A stretch of DNA of 64,000 bases, taken from positions 78,898-142,897 of the forward strand of contig NZ_JAEMXM010000008.1 in assembly GCF_016482785.1 (NCBI RefSeq), read 5' to 3'. Source of the stretch: Paenibacillus alkalitolerans (GTDB lineage: Bacteria > Bacillota > Bacilli > Paenibacillales > YIM-B00363). This document shows, in pieces, positions 17,295-25,913 of this stretch. The notes beneath the pieces were generated by a model. It was not told the DNA's origin. It saw nothing but the letters and a program-made list of their open reading frames with translations, and made no database searches. Each line of letters begins with the position of its first letter. Within the stretch, counting starts at the first letter, position 1. Made by a program: the position numbers and the translations under genes.

Positions 17295-18185
17295 ATGGAG
17301 CTTAAGCAGTTGAAAACGTTTCGCGCAGTTGCGGCCGAGTTAAGCTTCACGCGGGCTGCCGAAGTATTGTCGTACGCCCAATCGAGTGTAACGGCGCAGA
17401 TTCAAGATTTGGAGCAGCAGCTCGGCGTGCCTCTGTTCGACAGATTGGGAAAACGAGTCACCTTGACTGAAGCGGGGAAGCGGTTGTTGTATTATTCGGA
17501 GAAAATGCTGCAGCTGGAAGCCGAAGCGAGGAGCGTGGTGCCCGGAAACGACGAACCGAGCGGAACGTTGCGGATCGGGGCTCCGGAAAGCTTGTTTACT
17601 TACCGGCTGCCGCCGATATTGCGGGAGTTTCGTACGCGTTGCCCGAAGGTGGAGCTTGATTTCCAGCGGGGGCAGGTTTGCAGCGAACTTAGACGAGCAG
17701 TCATGCAAGGGTCGCTGGACGTGGCTTTGCTGCTTGATGAACCGTTCCAATCGGATACGTTGAATATTGAGCATTTACTAAAGGAACGGTTATGTGTCAT
17801 TGCGGAGCCCAATCACCCGCTGACCGAGTTGGAAACCGTATTTTCCGATGACCTCGCCGGCGAAGTGCTGATTTTAACCGAGACAGGCTGCAGTTACCGG
17901 CTATTATTTGAGCAGCAGCTGCATGCGGCAGAAGTGCGTCCGGGGGTTAAGCTTGAATTTACAAGCGTCGAGGCGATTAAACAAAATGTGATGGCGGGGA
18001 TCGGTATCGCGGTGCTTCCTGAAATGGCCGTAAGAACGGAGATCGAGTCGGGCCGCATGGCTGCGCTTCGATGGGCGGGCGATGAGCTTTCAGTTGTCAC
18101 GCAGCTCGCTTGGCATAAAGATAAATGGATTTCGCCGGCGTTGAGAATTTTTATGGAAATCACAAACCGGCTCACCCGGGATTAG
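17295..18185 (+). CDS. LysR-family transcriptional regulator
   Basis: The 296-aa protein has the N-terminal winged helix-turn-helix of LysR proteins (residues 1-60: MELKQLKTFRAVAAELSFTR, QSSVTAQIQDLEQQLGVPLF) and a two-lobed effector-binding domain (about 90-290). The ATG follows GGAGG with normal spacing. Its 3' end overlaps, in convergent orientation, a truncated multidrug-type MFS gene that may once have been its target. Effector unknown. Confidence 0.93.
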   Translation: MELKQLKTFRAVAAELSFTRAAEVLSYAQSSVTAQIQDLEQQLGVPLFDRLGKRVTLTEAGKRLLYYSEKMLQLEAEARSVVPGNDEPSGTLRIGAPESLFTYRLPPILREFRTRCPKVELDFQRGQVCSELRRAVMQGSLDVALLLDEPFQSDTLNIEHLLKERLCVIAEPNHPLTELETVFSDDLAGEVLILTETGCSYRLLFEQQLHAAEVRPGVKLEFTSVEAIKQNVMAGIGIAVLPEMAVRTEIESGRMAALRWAGDELSVVTQLAWHKDKWISPALRIFMEITNRLTRD

Positions 18186-18360
18186 TTTCTCGGGAAGCCG
18201 GCGGTAAGCTAATAACTGAAAGGGGCTTGCCGCGGCAAGCCGATCGGCGACTATCGTGTCCCATTGCGGTTGCCACGATTGTGTTGTCCATAGCCGAAAC
18301 GAGAATACCTATTAGGAGGCCGGCCACGACGAGACCGAGATTTGTTTTTCCTAGTGGCAC
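18172..18360 (-). pseudogene. Truncated 5' end of a DHA2-type MFS transporter gene
   Basis: The first ~33 residues (LGLVVAGLLIGILVSAMDN then TIVATAMG) match the start of EmrB/QacA-type 14-helix drug exporters, including the conserved membrane-helix-1 motif with D-N-T-I-V. After residue 34 the similarity ends abruptly and an unrelated tail runs to the stop. A ribosome binding site (AAGGGGGAA) and GTG start remain, so this is the preserved head of a gene whose remaining ~450 codons were deleted. Confidence 0.75.
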
Positions 18361-18376
18361 TCTTTACAATTCCCCC

Positions 18377-19093
18377 TTAAATTACGGTCACATTATCCAG
18401 GTTTGCTTTAAAGCCCTTGAGAATGGCATAAGTCGGTTTATCCATCGTCGCACCGTCAAATATCGCTTTCTTAACGTCGGTTTTGAAGGATACATTTGTG
18501 AATATGGAATTTCTAAAAGAAGTTCCCCTTAAGCTGGAGTGATCGAACACGGTGCCGTTGAAAGTCAGATGATCAAAGCACACGCAGTTTAAGTCCGAAT
18601 AACGAAATTCCGCGAAATGCAGCACGCTATTGTTAAAGCTCGCTCCTCTCAGGTTTGATTTAACGATATTTGCTCCTGTAAGATTGGCTCCGTCAAACTT
18701 CGCGTTATCCAGATTGCTGCACTTAAAGGTGCTCCCGGTTAAATCGGAATGGCTGAAGTCGGAGCCCTGCAAATTGCTGTAGTTGAACTTTCCGTTACGA
18801 ATTTTTATGGCCACAAAATCCGAGTTTTTCAAGTTGCTCTTGGAAAAATCCATTCCGACTATTTGCTGAAGCTCTCTTGTCTTTGCGTTGATGGTTTCGA
18901 TAAGCTCGGAAATATCGCCAATGGATTCGATCGTCTTATGAAACGCCGCCTCATCGTCATAGCCGTCGTTTTTTAAATCGCTCAATTTCTCCTGCAGATC
19001 ATTCCTCAGTTCTTCCTTAAGCTCCTTAATTTGTTTTATGTCCTCATACGGCAAAAACACGCTGTCCAAATACCGGGTCAATTTATCGTTCAT
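18377..19093 (-). CDS. Pentapeptide-repeat protein with permease-prefix-like N-terminal domain
   Basis: In this 238-aa protein residues 1-65 (DKLTRYLDSVFLPYEDIKQI through DDEAAFHKTIESIGDISEL) resemble the DUF1700/permease-prefix helical domain that usually precedes membrane proteins controlled by PadR regulators. Residues about 85-230 are pentapeptide repeats of the A(D/N)LxX type (FSHSDLTGSTFKCSNLDNAK). There is no membrane segment. The start at 19093 follows AAAGGCGG; the PadR gene ends 17 bases upstream. The role is unknown. Confidence 0.82.
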   Translation of the reverse strand: MNDKLTRYLDSVFLPYEDIKQIKELKEELRNDLQEKLSDLKNDGYDDEAAFHKTIESIGDISELIETINAKTRELQQIVGMDFSKSNLKNSDFVAIKIRNGKFNYSNLQGSDFSHSDLTGSTFKCSNLDNAKFDGANLTGANIVKSNLRGASFNNSVLHFAEFRYSDLNCVCFDHLTFNGTVFDHSSLRGTSFRNSIFTNVSFKTDVKKAIFDGATMDKPTYAILKGFKANLDNVTVI

Positions 19094-19110
19094 CCATGAT
19101 TCCGCCTTTC

Positions 19111-19440
19111 TCAAATTAATTTATCTAGAATTGATTTCGCATACTCCCAGTTGTTTTTATTTTCAACATACGTTCTCTTTCCTTTGTCCGTAATGCGGTA
19201 GTATTTTCTGCGGCCGCCCTGGGTCTCATCCCCCCAGTAAGAGGTAATGTTTCCTTCGAGCTCCATCCTCTTGAGGCTTGAATACATGGTCGCTTCTTTC
19301 AGTTCATACTCGCCTCCGGATCCCGAATGCACCAATTTGCTGATTTCATATCCGTATTTATCGCCGCTCATCAGTAATTTGAGAATAATGGTGTCGGTGT
19401 GTCCTCTAAGCAGATCCGATGAGATTTTATTGTCGGCCAC
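19111..19440 (-). CDS. PadR-family transcriptional regulator
   Basis: This 109-aa winged-helix repressor has the PadR pattern: LLRGHTDTIILKLLMSGDKYGYEI (about residues 10-33, marked here by position), ATMYSSLKRMELEG and the wing GGRRKYYRITDKGK. The GTG start at 19440 has AAGGAGG 8 bases upstream. It is the first gene of a two-gene unit with the pentapeptide-repeat protein and probably represses that unit; such regulators usually answer to small hydrophobic compounds or cell-envelope cues. Confidence 0.9.
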   Translation of the reverse strand: MADNKISSDLLRGHTDTIILKLLMSGDKYGYEISKLVHSGSGGEYELKEATMYSSLKRMELEGNITSYWGDETQGGRRKYYRITDKGKRTYVENKNNWEYAKSILDKLI

Positions 19441-19616
19441 CCTCCTCACCTCCTTGAGTACAATGTAAATCAAATTACTATGACTGTCAATGTAATATTA
19501 TGAGCGTAACAATCCAAAACAATACTTTTGCACAAAAAGAAAGACTGCCGACGGTAATGTTGTCGACAGTCACATACGCTGGCATCAGTCAGCTATATGA
19601 ATTTTTAGACAGCGGC

Positions 19617-20279
19617 TTATTGAACCCATTCGACAACTTGTTCGATTCGCTGCCTTGTTTTATCCCGGGGTTCTTTAACCCTGTATCCGAAAGCGACCAT
19701 GCAGGAGATGCCGAAACGATCCCCTTCCAAGAGGCCCTCGTCCCTTAAAATACTCTCGGCTTGATCCTTGTCGAATCCTTCAATCGGACAGGAATCGATT
19801 CCAATCAGAGCGGCCGCGGTCATCATGTTCCCCAGGGCGATATACGTCTGCCTGCAAGCCCACTCAAACATGACGCGCTCGTTGTCCAGAATCTTAAAAT
19901 CCGTCTCCAAAAATCGGTGATAAATTTCCCCCTTGCGCTTGACGACTTCTTCCGGCAATTGTTGGATATTCTCCATGATGTTCCGGATATGGTCTGCATC
20001 TGCAACCAAATCCTTCTTAGTCCTTGCCAAAATGATTACAAAGTAGCTCGAGGTGGGAATCTGCTTTTGGGCTCCCCAAGTAACCGGCAAAAGCTTTTCA
20101 CGAAGAAGCGGCTGCTGCACAACGACAAATTTCCATGGCTCGAAACCGAAAGAGCTTGGCGAAAGCCGGCCCGTTTCCAAAATATAATCAAAATCTTCGC
20201 GGGAAATCTTCTTCTCCGGATCAAATTCCTTGCAGGCGTGTCTAAAGTGAAAAGCGTTAAGAATTTGCTCTTTATTCAT
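19617..20279 (-). CDS. Nitroreductase-family NAD(P)H oxidoreductase
   Basis: The 220-aa FMN-dependent protein has the nitroreductase start (HFRHACKEFDPEKKIS), the FMN-contacting SPSSFGFEPWKFVVV (residues 40-54) and the C-terminal IDSCPIEGFD and VAFGYR motifs. It may reduce nitro compounds or quinones. ATG 20279 follows GGAGGAACC. It diverges from an HxlR-family gene, a pairing frequently found where HxlR-type (HypR/YodB-like) regulators control a reductase in response to electrophiles. Confidence 0.92.
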   Translation of the reverse strand: MNKEQILNAFHFRHACKEFDPEKKISREDFDYILETGRLSPSSFGFEPWKFVVVQQPLLREKLLPVTWGAQKQIPTSSYFVIILARTKKDLVADADHIRNIMENIQQLPEEVVKRKGEIYHRFLETDFKILDNERVMFEWACRQTYIALGNMMTAAALIGIDSCPIEGFDKDQAESILRDEGLLEGDRFGISCMVAFGYRVKEPRDKTRQRIEQVVEWVQ

Positions 20280-20380
20280 TTTGGTTCCTCCGTTCTCCGG
20301 CGTTATCAGTTGCTCCACATCCAATGTTGATTATATCGTAAATAATATATAATCAATAAGTACGCACATTTATGTTATGT

Positions 20381-20398
20381 AGTATCAAAATATATACT
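20381..20398 (+). promoter_or_regulatory. Candidate HxlR-type operator overlapping a -10 box
   Basis: AGTAT (20381-20385) and ATACT (20394-20398) form an inverted repeat with an 8-bp spacer, and TATACT (20393-20398) could be the -10 box of the hxlR-like gene. The site lies in the divergent nitroreductase/HxlR intergenic region. Function is inferred. Confidence 0.4.
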
Positions 20399-20411
20399 GT
20401 GGAGGGCGAAA

Positions 20412-20795
20412 ATGAGAAACCGGAAAAGCGGATATGGGGCAAGCGGTAACGCTGAAGGCTGCCCGGTAGAATTTACCCTGGATGTGATAGGCGGGAAGTG
20501 GAAAGGGGTTCTTCTTTATCATTTGATCGACGGTAAGAAGCGGTTTAACGAGTTTCGGCGAATATGTCCTGCGATAACCCAGCGAATGCTGACCTTGCAG
20601 CTTAGGGAATTGGAGGAAGACGGAATAATTCACAGGGAGGTGTATCATCAGATTCCTCCGAAAGTCGAGTATTCTCTCACTTCGTTCGGCAAGTCGCTTG
20701 CGCCGATTATTCTTTCAATGAAACAGTGGGGAGAAGAATACAAAAGTAAAATCGTCAGAAAGGAACCTTCGTCGACAAAACGGGTTAGGGAGTAA
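20412..20795 (+). CDS. HxlR-family transcriptional regulator
   Basis: This 127-aa winged-helix protein has the HxlR signature: CPVEFTLDVIGGKWKGVLLY (residues 17-36), with the conserved Cys used for redox or electrophile sensing in YodB/HypR relatives, followed by FNEFRRICPAITQRMLTLQL and a wing ending VEYSLTSFGKSL. It diverges from the nitroreductase gene and is the likely regulator of it. The ATG follows GGAGGG. Confidence 0.93.
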   Translation: MRNRKSGYGASGNAEGCPVEFTLDVIGGKWKGVLLYHLIDGKKRFNEFRRICPAITQRMLTLQLRELEEDGIIHREVYHQIPPKVEYSLTSFGKSLAPIILSMKQWGEEYKSKIVRKEPSSTKRVRE

Positions 20796-20817
20796 AAGTC
20801 CATAACCCGTTTGTATG

Positions 20818-21276
20818 TTAGTGTATATTTGGTTTGTAGTGACCCGGAATATTGTTCATTGAAATCGACAACCGGTTCCAACCGTTAATGGCGATGATAA
20901 TCATTACGAGATCGACAAACTGCTTCTCGTCGAAGTGCCGGCGGACGCGCTCGTACAGCTCATCCGGCACTCCTTTCGCAGAAACAAGAGTCACCGATTC
21001 GGTCAATTCCAATGCCGCACGCTCGGCGTCCGTATAGAACGGGCTCTCGCGCCAGGCGTTCAAACAGTAGATTCTTTGCTCGGTTTCGCCGATTGCCCGG
21101 GCATCTTTCGTGTGCATGTCCAAACAATACGCACAGCCGTTAATTTGAGACGCTCTGATCTTGATCAGTTCAATCAGTTTTTTATCGAAGTCCGTTGTTT
21201 TTACATATTCCTCGAATTGCAGCATCGCTTTGAACGCTTCTGGGGCAACACGTGTGTAATTAATGCGTTGTTTCAT
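20818..21276 (-). CDS. Carboxymuconolactone decarboxylase family protein (AhpD-like), ECF41 partner
   Basis: The 152-aa protein has the AhpD-like motif CAYCLDMHTKDA (Cys-x-x-Cys with a following His, near residues 50-62), a disulfide-active site used in peroxidase or related redox chemistry. GGAGGA precedes ATG 21276. Genes of this COE group (carboxymuconolactone decarboxylase, oxidoreductase, epimerase) are the usual genomic partners and targets of ECF41 sigma factors; the sigma gene lies immediately upstream and a matching promoter at 21317-21343. Confidence 0.92.
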   Translation of the reverse strand: MKQRINYTRVAPEAFKAMLQFEEYVKTTDFDKKLIELIKIRASQINGCAYCLDMHTKDARAIGETEQRIYCLNAWRESPFYTDAERAALELTESVTLVSAKGVPDELYERVRRHFDEKQFVDLVMIIIAINGWNRLSISMNNIPGHYKPNIH

Positions 21277-21316
21277 GAATATCTCCTCCGGTAAAAAAAA
21301 ATTATTTCTCTACTAA

Positions 21317-21343
21317 GACAATTACCGGGTTCTATTTGTGACA
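21317..21343 (-). promoter_or_regulatory. ECF41-type promoter
   Basis: On the minus strand TGTCACA (21337-21343) is followed after exactly 16 bases by TGTC (21317-21320). Known ECF41 targets have TGTCACA, about 16 bases, then CGTC; only one -10 base differs. It drives the AhpD-like gene, whose ATG is 40 bases downstream. Confidence 0.75.
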
Positions 21344-21370
21344 ACAAAAAAAGAGCCTCATTGTGGCTCT
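21344..21370 (-). terminator. Terminator of the ECF41 sigma gene
   Basis: On the minus strand AGAGCC (21365-21370) and GGCTCT (21352-21357) form a stem with a 7-base loop followed by a T run. It separates the sigma gene from the promoter of the AhpD-like gene. Confidence 0.8.
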
Positions 21371-21378
21371 ATACATAA

Positions 21379-22251
21379 TTAAGGCACCGTAATGCGCTTA
21401 AGCTTATCGGGATTTCTTACGAGATAAATAAGGTTGACGTGTTTTCGGCTTTCATCCAAATCAAAACAAATGACTTTATCCGGGCGGCCGTCTTTGATAT
21501 GCACGATTCCGCTTTGTCCGCTGACAAAAGCCGGCCGAATATCCCCTTGAAAGCCTCCTTTCGAAGCAAGACCTTCCAAAAACGCGGCCACACGCTCTTT
21601 GCTGACGATCGGATTGATTGCGGCAAGCACTTTGCCGCCACCATCGGAAATCAACACCGCGTCGTCGGTCAGCATGCCGATAAAATCACTGAAGTTTCCT
21701 GTTTTTGACGCGTCGATAAATTTCTTCACCAACCGGTCCATATGTTCCGCGCTTCGCGAAAGCTGCGGGACACCCGGCTGCAGCTTCTTCTTCACACGGC
21801 TGTATATTTTCCGGCAATTCGCTTCCGATTTCTCCAATATCTCCGCAATTTCTCCATATTCATACTCGAAGGCTTCCCTTAAGACAAACACGGCTCTTTC
21901 CACAGGTGTAAGCTGCTCCATTAAAACAAGAAGGGCGTAAGAAATCGTCTCGTTCTTCACCACCGTCTCCAAGGGGCTTTCCTCATGCAAGCTTACCTGA
22001 GGTTCGGGCAGCCATGGGCCGGTGTAAACTTCCCGGTTCTTGCGGGAAGATTTCAACAGATTCAAACATCGGTTCGCGGCCATCTTCGTTAAGTACGCTT
22101 TCATATTCGTTATGTTATCGGCGTCGAGCGGTTCGGCTTGAAGAATCACATCATGCGCGAGATCTTCCGCATCGGCCACCGAGCCAAGCATGCGGTATGC
22201 AATGGAGAAGAGCAGCGGATAGTACTGCTTATACAACAATTCCAAATCCAT
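21379..22251 (-). CDS. ECF41-family RNA polymerase sigma factor
   Basis: The 290-aa protein has sigma region 2 (residues 1-70: YPLLFSIAYRMLGSVADAEDL), sigma region 4 (about 105-160) and a SnoaL-like C-terminal extension (about 170-290). Three ECF41 hallmarks are visible: WLPEP in the linker, DGGGK in the extension and NPDKL near the end. In this family the extension acts as a built-in regulator instead of a separate anti-sigma factor. ATG 22251 follows AAAGGAGCGG. Its probable target, an AhpD-like gene, is directly downstream. Confidence 0.95.
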   Translation of the reverse strand: MDLELLYKQYYPLLFSIAYRMLGSVADAEDLAHDVILQAEPLDADNITNMKAYLTKMAANRCLNLLKSSRKNREVYTGPWLPEPQVSLHEESPLETVVKNETISYALLVLMEQLTPVERAVFVLREAFEYEYGEIAEILEKSEANCRKIYSRVKKKLQPGVPQLSRSAEHMDRLVKKFIDASKTGNFSDFIGMLTDDAVLISDGGGKVLAAINPIVSKERVAAFLEGLASKGGFQGDIRPAFVSGQSGIVHIKDGRPDKVICFDLDESRKHVNLIYLVRNPDKLKRITVP

Positions 22252-22448
22252 GCTCCCACCGCTCCTTTCCTCCGACGAAATGAAACCCGTTACGTCTATT
22301 AGAAAGGAAATTTGCGGCAAAATCAATGTCGCGCTTCCGCAGCGCCCAAAAAGTGGCTTTTAACGGTACACCTTATATTTGCGGGAGGGGGTCGGTTGAA
22401 GTGAGCGGCGGTAAGGACGACTTATCGCCGCTGACGGCTTCTTCAGAC

Positions 22449-22580
22449 TTATTTATTATTCAAATTCCTTAACACCATCGGCATTTCCTTATCTTCTTTT
22501 TTCTTTTCCTTTTCCTTGGGTTTTTGGTCGGGGTTGGCGGAGTTAAACCTCGCGGCGTCCATTCCATCCATAATATTCAT
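22449..22580 (-). CDS. Small charged hypothetical protein
   Basis: A 43-codon gene read from ATG 22580, preceded by GGGAGGTG at good distance. The product starts MNIMDGMDAARFNSANPD, continues with a Lys/Glu-rich run and ends MPMVLRNLNNK. There is no signal or membrane segment. No family is recognised; the strong ribosome binding site is the main support. Confidence 0.55.
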   Translation of the reverse strand: MNIMDGMDAARFNSANPDQKPKEKEKKKEDKEMPMVLRNLNNK

Positions 22581-22708
22581 GCTCGGCACCTCCCGTCTTG
22601 TTTGAAATAGTATTTCGGAATGCGGATAGAATATACGTTGATGGTTTTACTTCCTCCTGTAATCGTATACAATCAAAGGTAAAACCGTTGAGGAAGAAGG
22701 ACAGGCTG

Positions 22709-24247
22709 ATGACTGCAAAATACGTAATCGGAGTGGATATCGGCACGACCAGTACGAAATCGGTATTGTTTTCCGCCGGCGGCTCCGTAATTTCAACCGA
22801 CGGCATTGAATATCCGCTGCATTCCCCGGCGCCGGCGATAGCGGAGCAAGACCCGGAAGAGATTTTTCAAGCCGTGATCAAAACCATACATAACGCTATT
22901 GAGAAAAGTAAAGTAAACCCCAGCGATATTGTTTGCGTGTCATTCAGTTCGGCTATGCACAGCATTATTGCGATGGATAAAGAGGGTCGCCCCTTAACGA
23001 AATCGATCACTTGGGCGGATACGAGAAGCTCGGCGTGGGCCGATAAAATAAACAGCGAGATGAACGGCATCGACATTTATATGCGGACCGGCACGCCGGT
23101 ACATCCGATGTCGCCTCTATCCAAATTAACCTGGCTTCGAAACGAACATCCGGAGCTCGTTGCAAACACCTATAAGTTTATCTCAATCAAAGAATATGTG
23201 TTCTATAAGCTCTTCAAGAAATATGTGATAGATTATTCGATTGCCTCCGCAACGGGGATGTTCAATTTAACTTCTTTGCATTGGGATGCGGAAGCGCTTG
23301 AGGTCGCCGGAATTTCGGAGGATCAGCTTTCCGGGCCGGTCCCGACGACGTACAGCTTGAAGGGAATGGACGAGTCTTTTGCCAAAGAGATGAATCTGCC
23401 CTCCTCCACGCCGTTTGTCGTGGGAGCGAGCGACGGAGTGTTGTCCAATCTGGGCGTAAACGCCATAGACCCCGGAGTCGTAGCCATTACAATCGGCACG
23501 AGCGGAGCGATCCGGACAGTGACGGACCGGCCGGTGACTGACCCTCAGGGGCGAATCTTTTGCTATGCGCTGACGGAAAAACAGTGGGTCATCGGCGGTC
23601 CGGTCAATAACGGCGGAATGATTTTACGCTGGGTTCGCGATCAGCTCGGCGCTTCCGAAATCGAAACCGCCAAGCGCTTGAAGAAAGACCCGTATGAGAT
23701 ACTTGCGGACATAGCGGCCCAAGTGAAGCCCGGTGCGGACGGGCTCCTGTTCCATCCGTACTTGTCGGGGGAACGGGCGCCTATTTGGGATGCGAACGCG
23801 CGCGGATCGTTCTTTGGGCTAGGTTTGCACCATAAGAAGGAGCATCTGATTCGGGCTGTTATGGAAGGCATTATACTTAATTTATACTCCGTATTTCTTG
23901 CATTGGAAGAGCTGATCGGCGCGCCGAACAAAATTCACGCTACCGGAGGCTTTGCAAGATCGGAACTGTGGCGCCAGATGATGGCCGACATCTTTGACAA
24001 AGACGTATACGTGCCTGAAAGCTTTGAAAGCTCGTGCTTGGGCGCCGCCATTCTCGGTTTATACAGTCTGGGAGAGGCGGATTCGCTCCGTATCGTTTCG
24101 CAAATGGTGGGCGCTTCGTACCATCACCGGCCGAATCAAGACAATGTCCGCATATACCAAGAGCTGATTCCAATTTATGTTCATGTGTTCAAGGCGCTGA
24201 AGGAAGATTACGCAAGCATTGCGGCTTTCCAGCGCAAATGGATTTAG
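22709..24247 (+). CDS. gntK: FGGY-family carbohydrate kinase, probably gluconokinase
   Basis: The 512-aa kinase begins YVIGVDIGTTSTKSVLFS (the phosphate-1 motif of the FGGY fold). It has LSGERAPIWDANARG (around residues 347-361, the family signature in gluconokinases) and the C-terminal ATGGFARSELWRQMMAD adenosine-binding motif. Length and motifs match Bacillus GntK closely, but xylulokinase-like activity cannot be excluded. AAGAAGGA precedes ATG 22709. Its stop overlaps by 4 bases the stop of the convergent BCCT gene. No gluconate permease is adjacent. Confidence 0.85.
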   Translation: MTAKYVIGVDIGTTSTKSVLFSAGGSVISTDGIEYPLHSPAPAIAEQDPEEIFQAVIKTIHNAIEKSKVNPSDIVCVSFSSAMHSIIAMDKEGRPLTKSITWADTRSSAWADKINSEMNGIDIYMRTGTPVHPMSPLSKLTWLRNEHPELVANTYKFISIKEYVFYKLFKKYVIDYSIASATGMFNLTSLHWDAEALEVAGISEDQLSGPVPTTYSLKGMDESFAKEMNLPSSTPFVVGASDGVLSNLGVNAIDPGVVAITIGTSGAIRTVTDRPVTDPQGRIFCYALTEKQWVIGGPVNNGGMILRWVRDQLGASEIETAKRLKKDPYEILADIAAQVKPGADGLLFHPYLSGERAPIWDANARGSFFGLGLHHKKEHLIRAVMEGIILNLYSVFLALEELIGAPNKIHATGGFARSELWRQMMADIFDKDVYVPESFESSCLGAAILGLYSLGEADSLRIVSQMVGASYHHRPNQDNVRIYQELIPIYVHVFKALKEDYASIAAFQRKWI

Positions 24248-25797
24248 CGCGCTTTTTGCCGGAACGGTTTTATTTCGCGTTCTTCCGCCGGAGAGGTTTC
24301 TATATTTGCACGTTCCCCCGGTTTTGGACGCTGTTCGGAGCTGAACGATTTCAACAAGGAGAAGGCCATGACGATCAGCACGACCGCTAACGGAAAGGCA
24401 CTTACAATAATCGCCGTTTGAAAGCCCTGCAGTCCCCCGGAGTACAATAATATCGCGGCCGACGCGGATAAAATAAGTCCCCAAATTATTTTGACCGAGT
24501 TTGGCGGATTCAGGCTGCCGTGCGTCGTCTGCATTCCCAATACGAAGGTGGCCGAATCGGCGGAAGTAATAAAGAAGGTGCCGATCAAAATCAAAGTGAC
24601 GACCGCCAGCAGTGTGGACAGCGGGACGTGCTGGTACACGAAAAATAGCGCCGTTTCAAGGCTTTGTGCCGATACCGGCAGTCCCAATACATGCTCCATA
24701 TATATGCCTGTCCCGCCAAATACGCCGAACCACGCCGCGCAAACGACGGAAGGAATTACAAGAACGGCGATGACAAATTCTCTTACCGTTCTTCCTTTCG
24801 ACACGCGGGCAATAAAGGTGCCTACAAAAGGAGCCCACGCAATCCACCACGCCCAATAAAAGATGGTCCACGATCTAAGCCAAGTTGCTTGCTGTTCGTC
24901 GAAGGGCGCCAGCCGCAAACCCATAACAATCAAATTCTGGACGTATCCGCCGAAGGTTGTCGTGATCAGATCCAATAAAAATACGGTCGGTCCGAGGAAA
25001 AGGAAGAAGACGAACAGAACGACGGCCAACACCATGTTGGTATTGCTTAAATATTTGATGCCCCGCTTCACTCCGGTTCCGGCGGAGAGAATGAACAGAA
25101 CGGTAACGACGGCGATGATAATAAACTGTACGGCAATTGTGTTCGGGATGCCGGTCAAGTAACTTAAGCCGCCGTTTATTTGGGCAGCGCCCAAACCCAA
25201 TGATGCGGCAACGCCGAAGACGGTCGCAAACACGGCGAATACGTCGACCAGCATACCGATCGGGCCTTTCGTTCTTTCTCCGAGCAATGGATATAAAGTC
25301 GCACTCATTAAGCCGGGTAGATTTTTTCTGAACTTATAGTAAGCTAAAGCCAGAGCGATGGTCGCATATATGGCCCAAGCGTGAAAACCCCAATGCAGAT
25401 ACGTGTACCGCAGCGCCAGTCTGGCGCTCTCGCTTGTGCCGCCTTCTCCGACGGGCGGACTGGCGTAGTGGGAAATAGGCTCGGACACTCCGAAGAAGAG
25501 CAGGCCTATGCCCATTCCGGCGCTAAATAACATAGCGAACCAAGTGGCGCGGTTAAATTCCGGTTTATCGTCGTCCTTGCCCAATCTGATTTTCCCATAG
25601 CGGCTGAAGATCAGAAATACTGCGAAAATAAGGAAGAAGGTAGCCGACAATTGAAAAAACCATCCGAACCGTTCCAGGAAGAACGATTGCAACCCGCTCA
25701 TGAAGCCAATGAGAATATCGGGCCAAAAGGCCCCCCAACTCACAAAAACAACGGCTATCGGCACGGAAATCCAAAATACGGTGGAAACTTTTTTCAT
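24244..25797 (-). CDS. BCCT-family betaine/carnitine/choline transporter
   Basis: The 517-aa protein has 12 hydrophobic segments and the BCCT signature region around WTIFYWAWWIAWAPFVGTF (residues 316-334), the aromatic-rich helix that cages trimethylammonium groups; GMGIGLLFFGVSEP (near 97-110) is also typical. It is probably a Na+-coupled glycine betaine importer of the OpuD type for osmoprotection. ATG 25797 has GGAGG 11 bases upstream. Confidence 0.94.
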   Translation of the reverse strand: MKKVSTVFWISVPIAVVFVSWGAFWPDILIGFMSGLQSFFLERFGWFFQLSATFFLIFAVFLIFSRYGKIRLGKDDDKPEFNRATWFAMLFSAGMGIGLLFFGVSEPISHYASPPVGEGGTSESARLALRYTYLHWGFHAWAIYATIALALAYYKFRKNLPGLMSATLYPLLGERTKGPIGMLVDVFAVFATVFGVAASLGLGAAQINGGLSYLTGIPNTIAVQFIIIAVVTVLFILSAGTGVKRGIKYLSNTNMVLAVVLFVFFLFLGPTVFLLDLITTTFGGYVQNLIVMGLRLAPFDEQQATWLRSWTIFYWAWWIAWAPFVGTFIARVSKGRTVREFVIAVLVIPSVVCAAWFGVFGGTGIYMEHVLGLPVSAQSLETALFFVYQHVPLSTLLAVVTLILIGTFFITSADSATFVLGMQTTHGSLNPPNSVKIIWGLILSASAAILLYSGGLQGFQTAIIVSAFPLAVVLIVMAFSLLKSFSSEQRPKPGERANIETSPAEEREIKPFRQKAR

Positions 25798-25913
25798 TTC
25801 GGGCAATGCCTCCTTTCAGACCAGTATTTCAACTTTCGTGCCGATTTATGTAGATACAAGGTAATATGGCGTGCACATCGGGTGCAGTATAAACTCGGGA
25901 GGTGTTACGGGCA

